Assembly (NCBI GenBank): GCA_900404475.1
Contig: OUQQ01000253.1
Coordinates: 26,497 to 51,427, forward strand
From: Spongospora subterranea
Taxonomy: Eukaryota; Endomyxa; Phytomyxea; Plasmodiophorida; Plasmodiophoridae
Length of the DNA: 24,931 bases
Reading direction: 5' to 3'
In this document: positions 1 to 9,923 of the stretch, piece by piece
How positions within the stretch are numbered: the stretch's first letter is position 1
Layout: the number at the start of each line of letters is the position of its first letter
Notes under the pieces: model-generated
The model's database searches: none
The model's input: only the letters and a program-made list of their open reading frames with translations
What the model was told of the DNA's origin: nothing
Program-made: the position numbers and the translations under genes

Positions 1-86
1 TATCAGTTATCTTGGCCAGTTGTGTTTGGGTATCAGTTATCTTGGCCAGTTGTGTTTGGGTATCAGTTATCTTGGCCAGTTGTGTT
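1..86. repeat. 30-bp direct tandem repeat, 2.9 copies
   Basis: The unit TATCAGTTATCTTGGCCAGT plus 10 more bases occurs at 1-30 and 31-60, and its first 26 bases again at 61-86, with no mismatch. The period is 30, so a reading frame passes through unchanged. In the frame that enters the channel pore loop it encodes a hydrophobic decapeptide, VWVSVILASC. The repeat begins at the window edge and may continue upstream. It lies where the end of S5 and the turret of domain I are expected. It could instead lie in an intron, because a splice acceptor ending at 125 would also open the pore-loop exon in frame. An assembly artefact at a contig end is a third option. Confidence 0.95.
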
Positions 87-3000
87 GCATTTGGTGGCTC
101 TGGTGGTAACAAGTGTCACTTCAGAGGGGGTGTGATCAGTTTCGACAACATTTTGGTGTCGTGGTTGACAATATTCACGTGCATAACGGGAGAGGGATGG
201 ACCGACATCATGTATATGGTAATCGTGTCTCCACTATACATGCACAGGAAAACGCTAAATTGCCCTTCTTGTTTCCCCTTGGTGCTCAACATTTTCCAGT
301 CTGCAGAATATCTTGTATTTGCAATGGTTATGAAACACGCCTTGTTTGAAATTCAACACGTTTGAGTAGCTTTCGTTATTCCATTTTCATCTAAGACGAA
401 AATAGTGACTGGTAGTGTTGTTGTTTTGTGTACAGGTTGATGAAGCCGTCTCTCCATATCAGGTCTCATTCGACATGATGCTTCTATATGTGTTTATCTG
501 GTCATTGATACCGCGCTTGTACTGTTAGGAGATTTATTTCGGCGTATTAATGGTACTCGGGATGTTTTTCTTCGTACCGTTAGCAGTCGCAGTCATATTC
601 ATACGATTCGAGCAAGCTAAATCAGAGGAATCTGAACGACAGGTCAGTCAGCTAAGGAAAATACGAATGCACTGATTCATTCACTCAACAGGCTGCACGG
701 CAAGCGGAATTAGAACGGCTGGCAAGCGAAATAACTGACGGCGATCAGCTTCGTAGTCTAGCGGCGTTTGCCGAGACCGCAGAGGAGAAAACCAAGATCC
801 ACCAACTCGTCCGCAAAGCACAGCTTGTTGCCAAACTTCAGCGCAACGTCGCTACTGTATCTGGCACATCAGATGGCGATACCGGCAAGTGGGCGGCTGT
901 TCGCCAATCACCGTTACCCGGTCAGGTAACGCCATCCTGCTGCCCTTGTCCATGGCACTTGCTGTTTCATGACTTTTCACCTTTCAGGTGACTGGCGAAG
1001 GTGAACTACAAGCGGCGCCAAGTCCGATAATAGACAATGGCGCAAAGGCATCGCTCTCGTCTAAGCTCAGGGTGAACTCTTTAGCACTACGCTCGTTCCA
1101 GCGTGTATATAAACCCGCAGCGGGACTGGTAAATAATGACGATACTATGCTCGGCAAAGATCACCCCGACACTGGTTTAGCTATCGTTGCTCATAAAACC
1201 CACCCTGTCGTGATGTTTAATGAAATAGTGTGTTATGGCGGCTTATGTATGCTCTGATCTAGGGGGTGCTCACGATTATTGTGTTGCGCTATCGTGGGCA
1301 TCTGCTTCAGATGGTCAACTCGTTCGCATTCAACGCTCTGATCTTCTCTTGCACCCTGGTTAGCATTGCCCTGATATCCAGCGATCATTGGGGGCAGACT
1401 GACGTCTTCACGACCGTATTAGAAAAAGGTACAAAAACCTAAATTACGCTGTAGTGAGTTTTCTATAAGCAATCATTTTCAATTCAGTCAGTGATTTAGC
1501 TATTCACGAACTAAGTGAGTAGTTATCAGGTTCGTTGATTTGCAACATAGCTTTCACTTTGGAGCTAGTGCTCAAACTAGTGGCCATGGGTCCCAAGAAG
1601 TGGTGGAGTGACACCTTGAATATTTTGGACGGTACAGTGGTTATCGGGTTTGCGATCGAAGAGGTCTTTTCTGGGGCCGGTACGTCTGGCACATTACTCC
1701 TTCCCGTTGCAGTGCCATACTCATCCTATAACGTTTTCCTCTTTGATTTTGAAATTTGAAAACTCCTCATATTTGTTTTCGTTAAAACGCGCAGTTTGCT
1801 ATTTGCGTGCAATTTCGACGATTTCATTGCTTTTTTTTACTAATGGAATTTTACTGCGAACACTGTGATTCAAAGTTGGATGACTTTTGTTCATGAATCA
1901 TGTCGCTGTAGAATTCTCATCACGTGGTCTCTTGGTCGTTCTGAAATCGTTTCGCGTCCTTCGCGTGATCCGCTTGATGCGTTTCTGGCCATCGCTCAAC
2001 ACGCTGGTCCGGACCATGGCCGATGCTGTCCACGAGCTGAAATATTTTGCGTGTTTGCTGGTGCTATTCGTGTTTGTCTACGCCGTTGTTGGCATACAGC
2101 TTTTCGGCACTACCTTTGTGGATGAGAATGGAAATGTACCCAGGTCAGTGACCATATTCGCATGCAATACAATATGCTGCGCCGAGATCTTCAGTACAGT
2201 CTTCCCGATATTCATGACTTAATTTTCACGCTGGGAAAAACCTGACCAATATTTCGCTTTGCTGTCTTCAATCCTGACCTCATCTGAAATTGCGAACAGG
2301 GCTAATTTCTCGGATTTTTGGCATTCTTCGATTCTGGTGCTACAGGTGGTTACGAGTTCGAACTGGAACGATCTCCTCGTTGATGCTATCATTTCAGATG
2401 TAACTGCTTTTCTTTGCATGTTTCATTTCAATCCGTTCCAACGAAATGTGTCCTCAGGGCTGGGGCGCGACTGGATATATGCTCACGTTGTTCATCGGCG
2501 GAAATTTCATAATGCTGGCACTATTCATGGCCATTTTGTTGTCGAATTTCGACACGTCGTCGTTTGCTACATCCGGGCTCGGTCTGGCAAAATTACGCCG
2601 TTTGCAAGGGATCCGAGATGGGCTAGGCGCTGGCCTCAACAAAGTCCTGGATAGTAAGGTATGATGTACACGCCAGCCTCTTGTGCCTCCAGAGCTGAAT
2701 CGTGACTTTAATCGTATATCAGTAGACACGAGTTCAGGATTTATCTGGTTTTTGTTCTATTGTTTCTCGTTCACTGTTTTCAAGATATACAGAGTGTCAG
2801 CTGCTACAATCAACAGCAGTTGTTTGAGCCGCGTTTGAATGTCAATGTGTTTACGATGCTGTGTATGTAGGTAACAGCTCAGCTGAAATCGGCCGTTTCG
2901 ACCACATTGAGCCTCAAACGCCCCGTGATAGCCGGTCAGGCGACCACACTCCCAAATCTTCTGGTAATTAACAGAAAATTTCATGTGAACCCGTTAATTT

Positions 3001-6000
3001 GTCTTTATTTTCCGAATTGAAGACCTTGAGCTTCGCAGTTTGCATTTGCTTCTCATAGCAAGCCTGGTTTGCTACATTGAATGGCCGCTGATCAAGTCCC
3101 TCCAGGAACAAGTAAAGGAAGAGGCTATGGAAGAAGATTCGGTGGACCTTTGGATGGCGTGGATCCGCCGCCATGTCCATAACGTGGTCACATGCTCTGC
3201 AACTATGAACGTTCTTCTGTTTGTGATTGCTGCCGAATGTCTAGTCATGACTCTATGCGTCCCGGGACTCCCTTCAAACTCTGACATTCTCCAAGTCTCG
3301 AAACTGATTAACTATGTCCAAATCGTCATATTCTCGCTTGAGATGGTAATGAAGATGTTCGCCCATGGTCTTGTACGCAAGCCGCGTCTACATCCGGCAC
3401 TGGATACCGACTCAATCCAGATACCATACCTTCTTGACGTCTGGAACCGGCTCGACCTGGCCATCAACCTCGTCTGTTATGTGTCAGCCATCCCTATTGG
3501 TATTGTCGATGAACGCTATCTCAAGATTGTGATGAGTCTTCGCGCTCTGAGACCTCTACGCATGGTCTCACGATTCAAGGTAACACAGACTTACACTGAC
3601 CCACAGTATACTGTACTTGTGTCGGCCACGTTTCCAACCTGTATCGAAACAGTCGATTGGTTTTTCCATTGTCGTTGAAATTGCGTCACGTTGAAATTTA
3701 GTTTGCACATCAGTGTTGGCAATGTACAGTTTTGGCTAATACGTTGTGATTTCATGGTCCTTTAGTTCAAAGTCGTTTGTCATGCGGCTTTGAACGTGGG
3801 TCTCAATTGTTGGTCTGGGATATATAGAACATGCGCATCGTGATGCAGTCGCTATTGGCTGCGATCCCTTCCCTGCTGCACACGAGCTTAGTCCTCCTGG
3901 TATTCTTCTGGATTTGGGCTATCGTCGGTGTGGAGATGTTCAAGGGCCGTCTACAACGATGTGAAAATCTGTCCTCGGGTTCAATTCTGCCGTTGAGCAG
4001 TGACATGTGCGAAGCCGGTGGAGGCGTCTGGAAAAACCCAGGTACCACTCGTATCCTTCACATATGCGTCGAAGAATTCCTGAAAAAGGACCTGGAACGC
4101 TTCTTTGAAGGAAGTTTGTTTCTATTTTTTTTTGTACATTCTTCGCCATATTCAGATCTGTAGATTTATGACATCAGTTATTCAATTTGTGTATCAGACT
4201 TAGGTAGTTTTGACCACTTGGGCGCGGCCATGTTGATTCTGTTCGAGATATCGACTTTGGAGGGGTGGACTGATGTTATGTGGGCAACGGTGGATGCCAC
4301 CTCGGCCGGGCTTCCTCCCCTCCAGGACTATGACATCACCTCGTCCCTGTATATTTTGTCATTCATTATATTCGGCAGCCTCTTCCTCGTATCACTTTTC
4401 ATGGGTCAGATACTACACTCCGCTCGCAGAACTACGTCAAAAATCATCTGTGATTTTTCTAACCGACCACGATCCGAAATGTTTTGTGCTCTAACACTCA
4501 ACTGTGTGAGGTTTATTTATGTTTGACGCATTATTGTAGGTGTTGTTGTCGACGAATACAAGAAGAATGTAGAGAAGCGTAATGGGATCATCACCGAGCA
4601 GCAGAAAAAGTGGATGGACTTTTACCGCACTATTATTTCGAATAGACCACAGGACAATCTGAAACCTCCCATCGAGGAGCGCAAATTGAAACTTCAATCC
4701 TTGTCAGTGCATAATATTTGCGTCAATGCTGTTGTTGGCTACAGTACTTCATCAATTACTTTCAACTGATGCATGTTGTGGTTTACCGCTTCGTTATCTA
4801 CTGTTCCATGTTTGTTTAGCATGAACTCCTAATCATTACCTATCAGGTCTCTGTGGGATAGGTTAAGGCAGCGCTCATTCAACATTTTGAACACTCAGCA
4901 GTTCGACAAGGTTGTGCTCGCTTTGATCTTGCTGAACATGATCATCATGGCGATGGACTACGACGGCGCTCCAGACCCTTATACAACTACGCTAACCTTC
5001 ATCAATTACACATTTACGGTCGCGTTTTTCTTCGAGATGGTCATCAAATTAATGGGGCTTGGCGTGAAACAATACTTCACGTAATAGGAAGCCTATATCA
5101 TTTATTGCCATTTATGCCAAGTCCACCATCAGCTTTTTGTTTTCAGTTACTGCAGTTGCCATGTGATTGCAAAAATTACCAGGAACAACCCGTCGAATTG
5201 TGGATGTTGCTTTTGTTTTCTTTTGTGTGCCAAAAGCTCTTTTACTGACATCTATCCTGACTTCCAGGTCGAAGTGGAATGTGTTCGATTTCATGTTGAT
5301 CATTTACGCACTGTTTCAACTATTCTTGGAACAGCTGTTTGACAGCGTCGATTTCTTCAACATCAAACCTGCCGTATTCAGAGGTCCCTACTTTGATCTT
5401 GCTAAATTATCAAAACTCAAACGTTATCAGCTGATTGTGCTAGATTTCAGTCCAGTATTTTACGTGATTTGTTTCAAGCTTTATATTAGTTGGTTTCCAG
5501 CACGACACTCCAATCAAGTTTCACAGTCAGTAAAATCAATACTGCAATCTGAGTCATATAATTGACAGTAACAAACACTGAAGAAGGTTAACAATAACCC
5601 TGTTGTTTTGTTCCATCTGTAGTGTTACGTGTGTTGCGTGTATTCCGCCTAGTGAAGCATTTAAACGGAATTGGGTCCCTGATTCGAACGTTTATTTTCT
5701 CATTACCGGCCCTATACAACGTCGGTGTGCTGTTGCTCCTTGTCTTTTTCATATACGCCATATCTGGCATGGCTCTCTTCGGAAGCACTAAATTCGGACA
5801 ATACCTGAACGAGCACGCCAATTTCCGCGCGTTTCCGACTGCTTTCATGTTGCTATTAAGATCGTCCACAGGTACATACGACAGTTCAATCACAATTAAC
5901 CAAATCTAGGGCAATCGCCACTTTGACCTATCGATATTCATCCAGTGTGTGTGCTGTGTTTTTGACAACTGTCTACGCAAGATCTGCATCTTACGAGAAT

Positions 6001-7628
6001 ATTTCTACTGTACATTTTTCGAAAAAATCTGTTCATAACGAAGTTTCAATGTAGTTTTCGCTGCCTCCAAGTAATTCCGCCCTATTAGCATCATTTTAAT
6101 CAACATTTACCTCATACCATGTATAGTATCAATGGCGGTTGACTTCTGTGTGAGACAGGGGAATCGTGGAACGGTATCATGCATGATTGCAGTGTGGAGC
6201 CTCCATATTGTCAAGGAGATGATTGTGGCAACTCTATAGCAGCTCGTTTCTATTTCATCACATTTCAGTTCCTGTCGAAGTTCATTATCCTCAATGTCTT
6301 TGTTGCAGGTAGCTACAAGATAGCACTGTGTTGTTTATAAATAAGAATTTTGTTATCTCTATTACTCAAATTCAGACGTGTCTGAAAATGAGAATTAGCA
6401 TATCACGGTTGGCACTAATCTATATTTTGTGGTTTAGTTGTGTTGCAAAATTTTGAAGATGAAATTGATAAAGAAGATGAGGACGATGAGATGCCAATCA
6501 AAAGTAAGCATGTTGTTTTAGCATCGTTTCAGAAAAGACGCGACTAATCAATTACAGTCGACGATATAGTCGAGTTTTCAAGGCTTTGGAATACACATTG
6601 CCGCTCTGACATGATGCCTTTGCATCGTTTGTTTAGCTTCCTGCAGGTGAGGTTTACCGAATTGCTAGAGCGCGTGTATTTAAATTCGAATCACACTCTG
6701 TTTTGATCTGTTTTCTGTTCATACTGAAAAAAGCGTTAGGAAAAGGAGCCAGATGTAATGGTGCTTCTTGTCTTTTTGAAAGTAAACATTATACGGACAC
6801 CTCCATATCTAAATTTCTTCTATTCTATGAATTTAGAGGCTTACCGCGCCGATGGTGCTGGAGGCTGAGTTCTCTAAACGCCACAATGTGACGATATTCC
6901 TCAAAGAAAACAAGATCGCGGCGTTCGAACCCGCTCCTGGAGTCGGCGTCGGACTGGGTGCTGAATCGTTAACAGGACGCAGCATCATGTACAGGCAGAT
7001 GTACGTACATTACGTCGACGTTGCAATGGCGCTGACCGAAAGACTCTTTAAAAAATTCCATAAAATAGATAATATCGGGGAAATTTCTGAGGAAAGGTAT
7101 GTCTAACAGAAGCTTTTTTGTTTTTCGATTCTTTAGAGCTTCGAGGCGCTAGGAAAAACCACAATTTTCCATATTGTTGGATAAAACTGGGTTTTCACCT
7201 TGCAAAGTAAGGCTATACTAAATGTTGCTGACTGTTCTGTTATTTATAGTGAGTTTCTACAATGTATTCGCGCGGAGTTGACTCGCGCCTATCCGGCCCG
7301 AGTCAGCAGTAGGTTCGTCCGCCATCCGGCGCATGAGGTCTTGGCCGCGATTGTAATTCAGGCGGCATACCGAGGATATAATGTCCGACAAACCGTTGCC
7401 TCGCACGGGGTCGACTACCTCTGTAGGATGATGGAGTCAAGACGAAAAGATTCACGTGGCGATATCGTATCCAGGTTGTCGAGGAAGGCCGCTGAACATA
7501 TCACCGCCGTACCGAGAAAGATCCGCGACCGGATCAGCTCCAGACCAAGTTCATCTGAGTCAGGGAACAGAGACGTGTCGCCCAGGTCCACTCTCAAACC
7601 TCTTGAAACGCTAAATGAGACTGAATAA
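1..7628 (+). CDS. Four-domain voltage-gated cation (calcium-type) channel alpha subunit, 5' part missing
   Basis: Plasma-membrane pore subunit of the CaV/NaV/NALCN/Cch1 superfamily. The window holds the domain I pore and S6, complete domains II-IV and the C-tail, about 1485 residues. Exons: <1-218, 436-462, 529-642, 692-925, 988-1227, 1263-1428, 1530-1679, 1912-2143, 2300-2399, 2458-2658, 2871-2963, 3031-3579, 3828-4041, 4204-4404, 4540-4702, 4847-5080, 5268-5383, 5623-5871, 6159-6308, 6438-6503, 6558-6646, 6740-6754, 6837-7096, 7250-7628. All junctions are GT-AG and keep phase. S4 segments with Arg/Lys every third residue, four P-loops and a CaV/NaV-like III-IV linker identify it. Filter positions I-IV read E, S, E, E, so calcium-type selectivity is likely but altered. 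Exon 1 is the least certain, because its left part is the 30-bp repeat. Domain I S1-S5 lie outside the window. The gene is next to, but not obviously co-functional with, the carrier downstream. Confidence 0.9.
87..642 (+). other. Channel domain I: pore loop and S6
   Basis: The P-loop at about 108-218 contains SFDNILVSW and then CITGEGWTDIMY. This matches the calcium-channel domain I pattern FDNF...CITxEGWTD, with Glu at the selectivity position. A 9-codon exon (436-462, VDEAVSPYQ) leads to S6 at 529-642, which contains YFGVLMVLGMFFFVPLAVAV and then an acidic/basic stretch. The usual S6 end in CaV channels is similar but has Asn-Leu where this one has Pro-Leu. The I-II linker follows in exons 692-925 and 988-1227. 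It is polar and starts with a charged helix-like stretch, roughly where the beta-subunit interaction helix sits in animal CaV channels. No beta-binding motif is evident. Confidence 0.85.
1263..2658 (+). other. Channel domain II with a non-acidic filter
   Basis: S1 (FNALIFSCTLVSIALIS) is in exon 1263-1428. S2 and S3 (ICNIAFTLELVLKLVAMG, then LNILDGTVVIGFAI) are in 1530-1679. S4, the S4-S5 linker and S5 are in 1912-2143: LKSFRVLRVIRLMRFW gives five regularly spaced positive residues, and S5 is FACLLVLFVFVYAVVGIQLF. The P-loop exon 2300-2399 reads ANFSDFWHSS...LQVVTSSNWNDLLVDAI. The CaV domain II consensus here is LTGEDW, so the selectivity Glu and the following Asp are replaced by Ser and Asn. 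S6 (FIGGNFIMLALFMAILLSNF) is in 2458-2658. The II-III linker continues through exon 2871-2963 into 3031-3579. Confidence 0.85.
3031..4404 (+). other. Channel domain III
   Basis: Exon 3031-3579 holds the end of the II-III linker and then S1 (NVLLFVIAAECLVMTLCVPG), S2 (YVQIVIFSLEMVMKMFAHG), S3 (WNRLDLAINLVCYVSAI) and S4 (LKIVMSLRALRPLRMVSRFK). The RALRPLR core is the domain III signature of CaV and NaV channels. Exon 3828-4041 encodes the S4-S5 linker, S5 (VLLVFFWIWAIVGVEMFKG) and a cysteine-containing turret. Exon 4204-4404 holds the P-loop LFEISTLEGWTDVMW, with Glu at the filter, and S6 (LYILSFIIFGSLFLVSLFMG). Confidence 0.88.
4540..4702 (+). other. Channel III-IV linker
   Basis: The exon starts GVVVDEYKKNVEKRNG and continues ITEQQKKWMDF and an NRPQDNLKPP segment. 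This is the conserved III-IV loop pattern of CaV and NaV channels: a VxVDxF-like end of S6, then TxEQKKW, then proline-rich. In NaV channels this loop carries the IFM fast-inactivation particle. No IFM-like triplet is visible here, in keeping with a calcium-type or NALCN-type channel. Confidence 0.8.
4847..6503 (+). other. Channel domain IV
   Basis: Exon 4847-5080 has S1 (FDKVVLALILLNMIIMAMDY) and S2. Exon 5268-5383 has S3 (WNVFDFMLIIYALFQLFL). It is spliced at 5383/5623 so that S4 reads FRVLRVLRVFRLVK, a near-perfect triplet voltage sensor. Exon 5623-5871 continues with the S4-S5 linker (RTFIFSLPALYNVG), S5 (VLLLLVFFIYAISGMALFG) and the pore helix (FRAFPTAFMLLLRSSTG). Exon 6159-6308 completes the filter as TGESWNGIM (Glu), then two cysteines typical of the domain IV turret, then S6 (SKFIILNVFVAVVLQNF, finished in 6438-6503). 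Confidence 0.88.
6558..7628 (+). other. Channel C-terminal tail with IQ motif
   Basis: Exon 6558-6646 (IDDIVEFSRLWNTHC...) corresponds to the EF-hand-like region after domain IV S6. A 15-nt exon (6740-6754, EKEPD) then bridges to 6837-7096. Exon 7250-7628 contains IVIQAAYRGYNVRQ, a good IQ motif (IQxxxRGxxxR), the calmodulin-binding element of CaV and NaV channels. The last ~70 residues are basic and Ser-rich. Translation ends with TAA at 7626-7628. The tail is short compared with animal CaV1/CaV2 channels. Confidence 0.82.
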
Positions 7629-8342
7629 TTTTAAACCGGCTATAGTAATGTATATTACAGCATATTGTAATTATTACTGGTTGTCCGACATTTTATATGT
7701 ACTTGATGTCCCGTAATGAAAGGTTTTGCACTTCAGACCTTGATAATATGACCTGTTTCATGGGGAAACCATCCCTCGCTCTGTAATCTTTATCTTCATC
7801 AAACGCCTGTTGAAAAACATGGCTATCTAAGTTAACATCGACGTTCGAAATGGTGTGATTATGATCCAGTTAGGCCTGATTGACCAATATCCATCCATCG
7901 AGTGTAGATTTCACGAGCCTCATTGCTATCACTGATTGCTGAAGATTGTCGTCCTCCGTGATCATTGAGGACAAATGTCAATGCTATGATTACTGTAGAA
8001 GACACCCTTGGAAAAGTGGTCAGCTTCGATCATGGAGATTTAATTTCGGGCCCGTGCGGTCCACAGTTTGCTTCAAACTGATTCCACGTTCAGAGTTCAG
8101 GCCAATTTTTGCATCATCCAACTGACCGTGACGCTTTCCACCAAGAACCATTGGTTGTTTATGTTGGCTACCCAACCACAGTGTACATAACGAGGGTTTG
8201 GATGATAAACTCCTCCAAGAACACAATGGTTAAAACTGCGCAACGGAGTTGGGCCGCGGGGCCCGTGGCCTCACAAAAGCTGCTCTGTTTTTCTACCGCC
8301 ACCGTCGTGTCTGGCTTTCTAATCCGTGCTCGTCTACCATTA
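7629..8342. other. Intergenic region, channel to carrier
   Basis: About 714 bp, AT-rich at its left end (the channel 3' UTR and terminator side). I see no conserved coding segment, tRNA or repeat. An open frame in phase with the carrier extends upstream of its ATG from about 8103, but it has no carrier-like sequence and is more likely 5' UTR. Confidence 0.6.
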
Positions 8343-9618
8343 ATGGCGAAAACGGCCCGTACTCGTAAGGAGGACCGGAGCCAGATTCCGTTCTGGCAGC
8401 ATGCCGTTGCCGGTGTAGTTTCCGGCGTGTTCTCAAAATCAATCCTGCAGCCCCTCGATCTTGTAACATTAAACACGTCATTCAAACGCCACTTACGTTG
8501 CCCGCACGCCGCCCCAAGCGTCATGCTGTGGCATCGCCGGGCAATGTAAGTGTTGGGCACAGATTCGCTGATTATCTTGTTTGTTGTGGTCTTCAGATCA
8601 AAACCCGAATGCAAGTTCAGCAGTCTGGTCTAACCGTCCAGGGAGCTCAGTTTTATAAGGGATTTCTATCCGCATTTCCGACCATCATTCGTCAGGAGGG
8701 TTTTTCTGCGCTTTACATTGGACTATGGCCCAATCTTGTTGGATCCGGTGTTGCCTGGGGTGCATACTTCTCTTTTTACAATATTGCAAAGCGTATGTGG
8801 ATTCAGCACCGTAACGGTGATGATGACCTAGGTCCACTTCATCATCTAACAAGTGCTGCATTTGCCGGGGTCACAACATGCCTGATAACCAATCCGTATT
8901 ATATCGCTTGGTTCGTTGTTTTCGATTGTGATTGTAACAGGTATTTGTTGGCAGAATTTGGATGGTGAAAACACGATTGCAATTGCAGTTCCGCTCGTCA
9001 CCCACAGCGGGATATGACTATAAAGGAATGACGGACGCTTTCAGGCGTATCATTGCCGAAGAGGGATTTTTCGCCCTCTATCGAGGATTGGGCGCTGCTC
9101 TAACCTTGGTCTCGAACGGTGCTCTTCAGTTTATGACCTACGAACAGCTAAAAAAGATGGCTTTGAAACATCTCGTAAACGATCATGACGAAGATAAACT
9201 CACCTCCACTCATTTTCTCATGATGGGCGGGCTCGCGAAAATGTTGAGCAGCACAGCGACATACCCACTCCAGGTTCCGGTGCAGGCCTGGGTTGTTGAG
9301 GTCGATGATTTACTGGTTTGGTTCACAGGTGACGAAAGCTCGCCTATATCAGAGGCAATTACCCGACGCAACCGGCAAGATGAACTCGTATATGTATGGG
9401 AGCACTCGTGATGTCTGGTCACACATCATCCGCACTGATGGAATGGTTGGATTCTATCGAGGTTTATTGCCCCAACTGTTGAAGGTCAGTGCCGGGGTTC
9501 CATTTATTCAATAAGCATTGCGCCTGAGATGTTTTTGACGATGCAGACGGTCCCGAGTTCGGCTCTGACCTTTTTGGCATATGAAAAAGTCCTGAGGGTT
9601 TTTAGACAAAAATCCTAA
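8343..9618 (+). CDS. Mitochondrial carrier (SLC25), folate/FAD/nucleotide-type subfamily
   Basis: Inner-membrane metabolite transporter of about 321 residues, the usual size of the family. Exons: 8343-8462, 8597-8895, 8955-9273, 9329-9484, 9547-9618. Three tandem repeats each have the carrier signature: PLDLIKTRMQVQ (37-48), PIWMVKTRLQLQ (140-151) and YPLQVTKARLYQR (243-255). Trp in place of Asp in repeat 2 and Gln in repeat 3 is the pattern of the SLC25A32/Flx1, NAD+ (Ndt) and pyrimidine-nucleotide carriers, so a folate, FAD, NAD+ or nucleotide substrate is likely. Each repeat ends in the usual matrix-side helix pattern (FYKGFLSAFPTIIRQEGFSALY; ALYRGLG; GFYRGLLPQLLK). The final exon holds VPSSALTFLAYEKV. 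Start: ATG 8343, about 20 residues before the first helix. An in-frame ATG at 8229 would add 38 unsupported residues. Exact substrate cannot be fixed. Confidence 0.9.
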
Positions 9619-9923
9619 TTTGTTCGGTCCCGCAGCAAAAGTTATTCAGTCATCCCCGACCATGTAATATCTCATTTCCACATAAATCTACCGATTTCAA
9701 CCATATTTTCATGTTGTTTCCCCGCCAGTCGGCACTCAGCAAATAATGATGCGTGGCCTCCGACAGTGTAGTCTATGTAGGTAGTGTTTAGAGATTGACT
9801 GGAGTGCCGTCCACTATCAGTGGCGGTTGGGTAAGGGGCCCAGCCTGGGTCCTTGGCGTTCCAGCAATTGGTTTTTTCTGATTTCAACAGGCTCTTGCCG
9901 GAAATCCAACGCGATTTCATTCA
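9619..9923. other. Intergenic region, carrier to kinase
   Basis: About 305 bp with no coding signal I can support. It must contain the carrier 3' end and the kinase promoter. No clear core promoter element stands out. Confidence 0.6.

Noticed and set aside
1..86. CRISPR-like array
   Set aside because: The three repeats are directly adjacent with no spacers, and the context is a eukaryotic intron-rich gene.
8109..8342. N-terminal extension (targeting sequence) of the carrier
   Set aside because: Open in frame, but SLC25 proteins usually lack a cleaved presequence, and ATG 8343 gives the normal length.
8168..8614. 148-residue minus-strand ORF
   Set aside because: It lies opposite the first carrier exon and its upstream region; its sequence has no recognisable pattern, while the + strand frame has clear carrier motifs.
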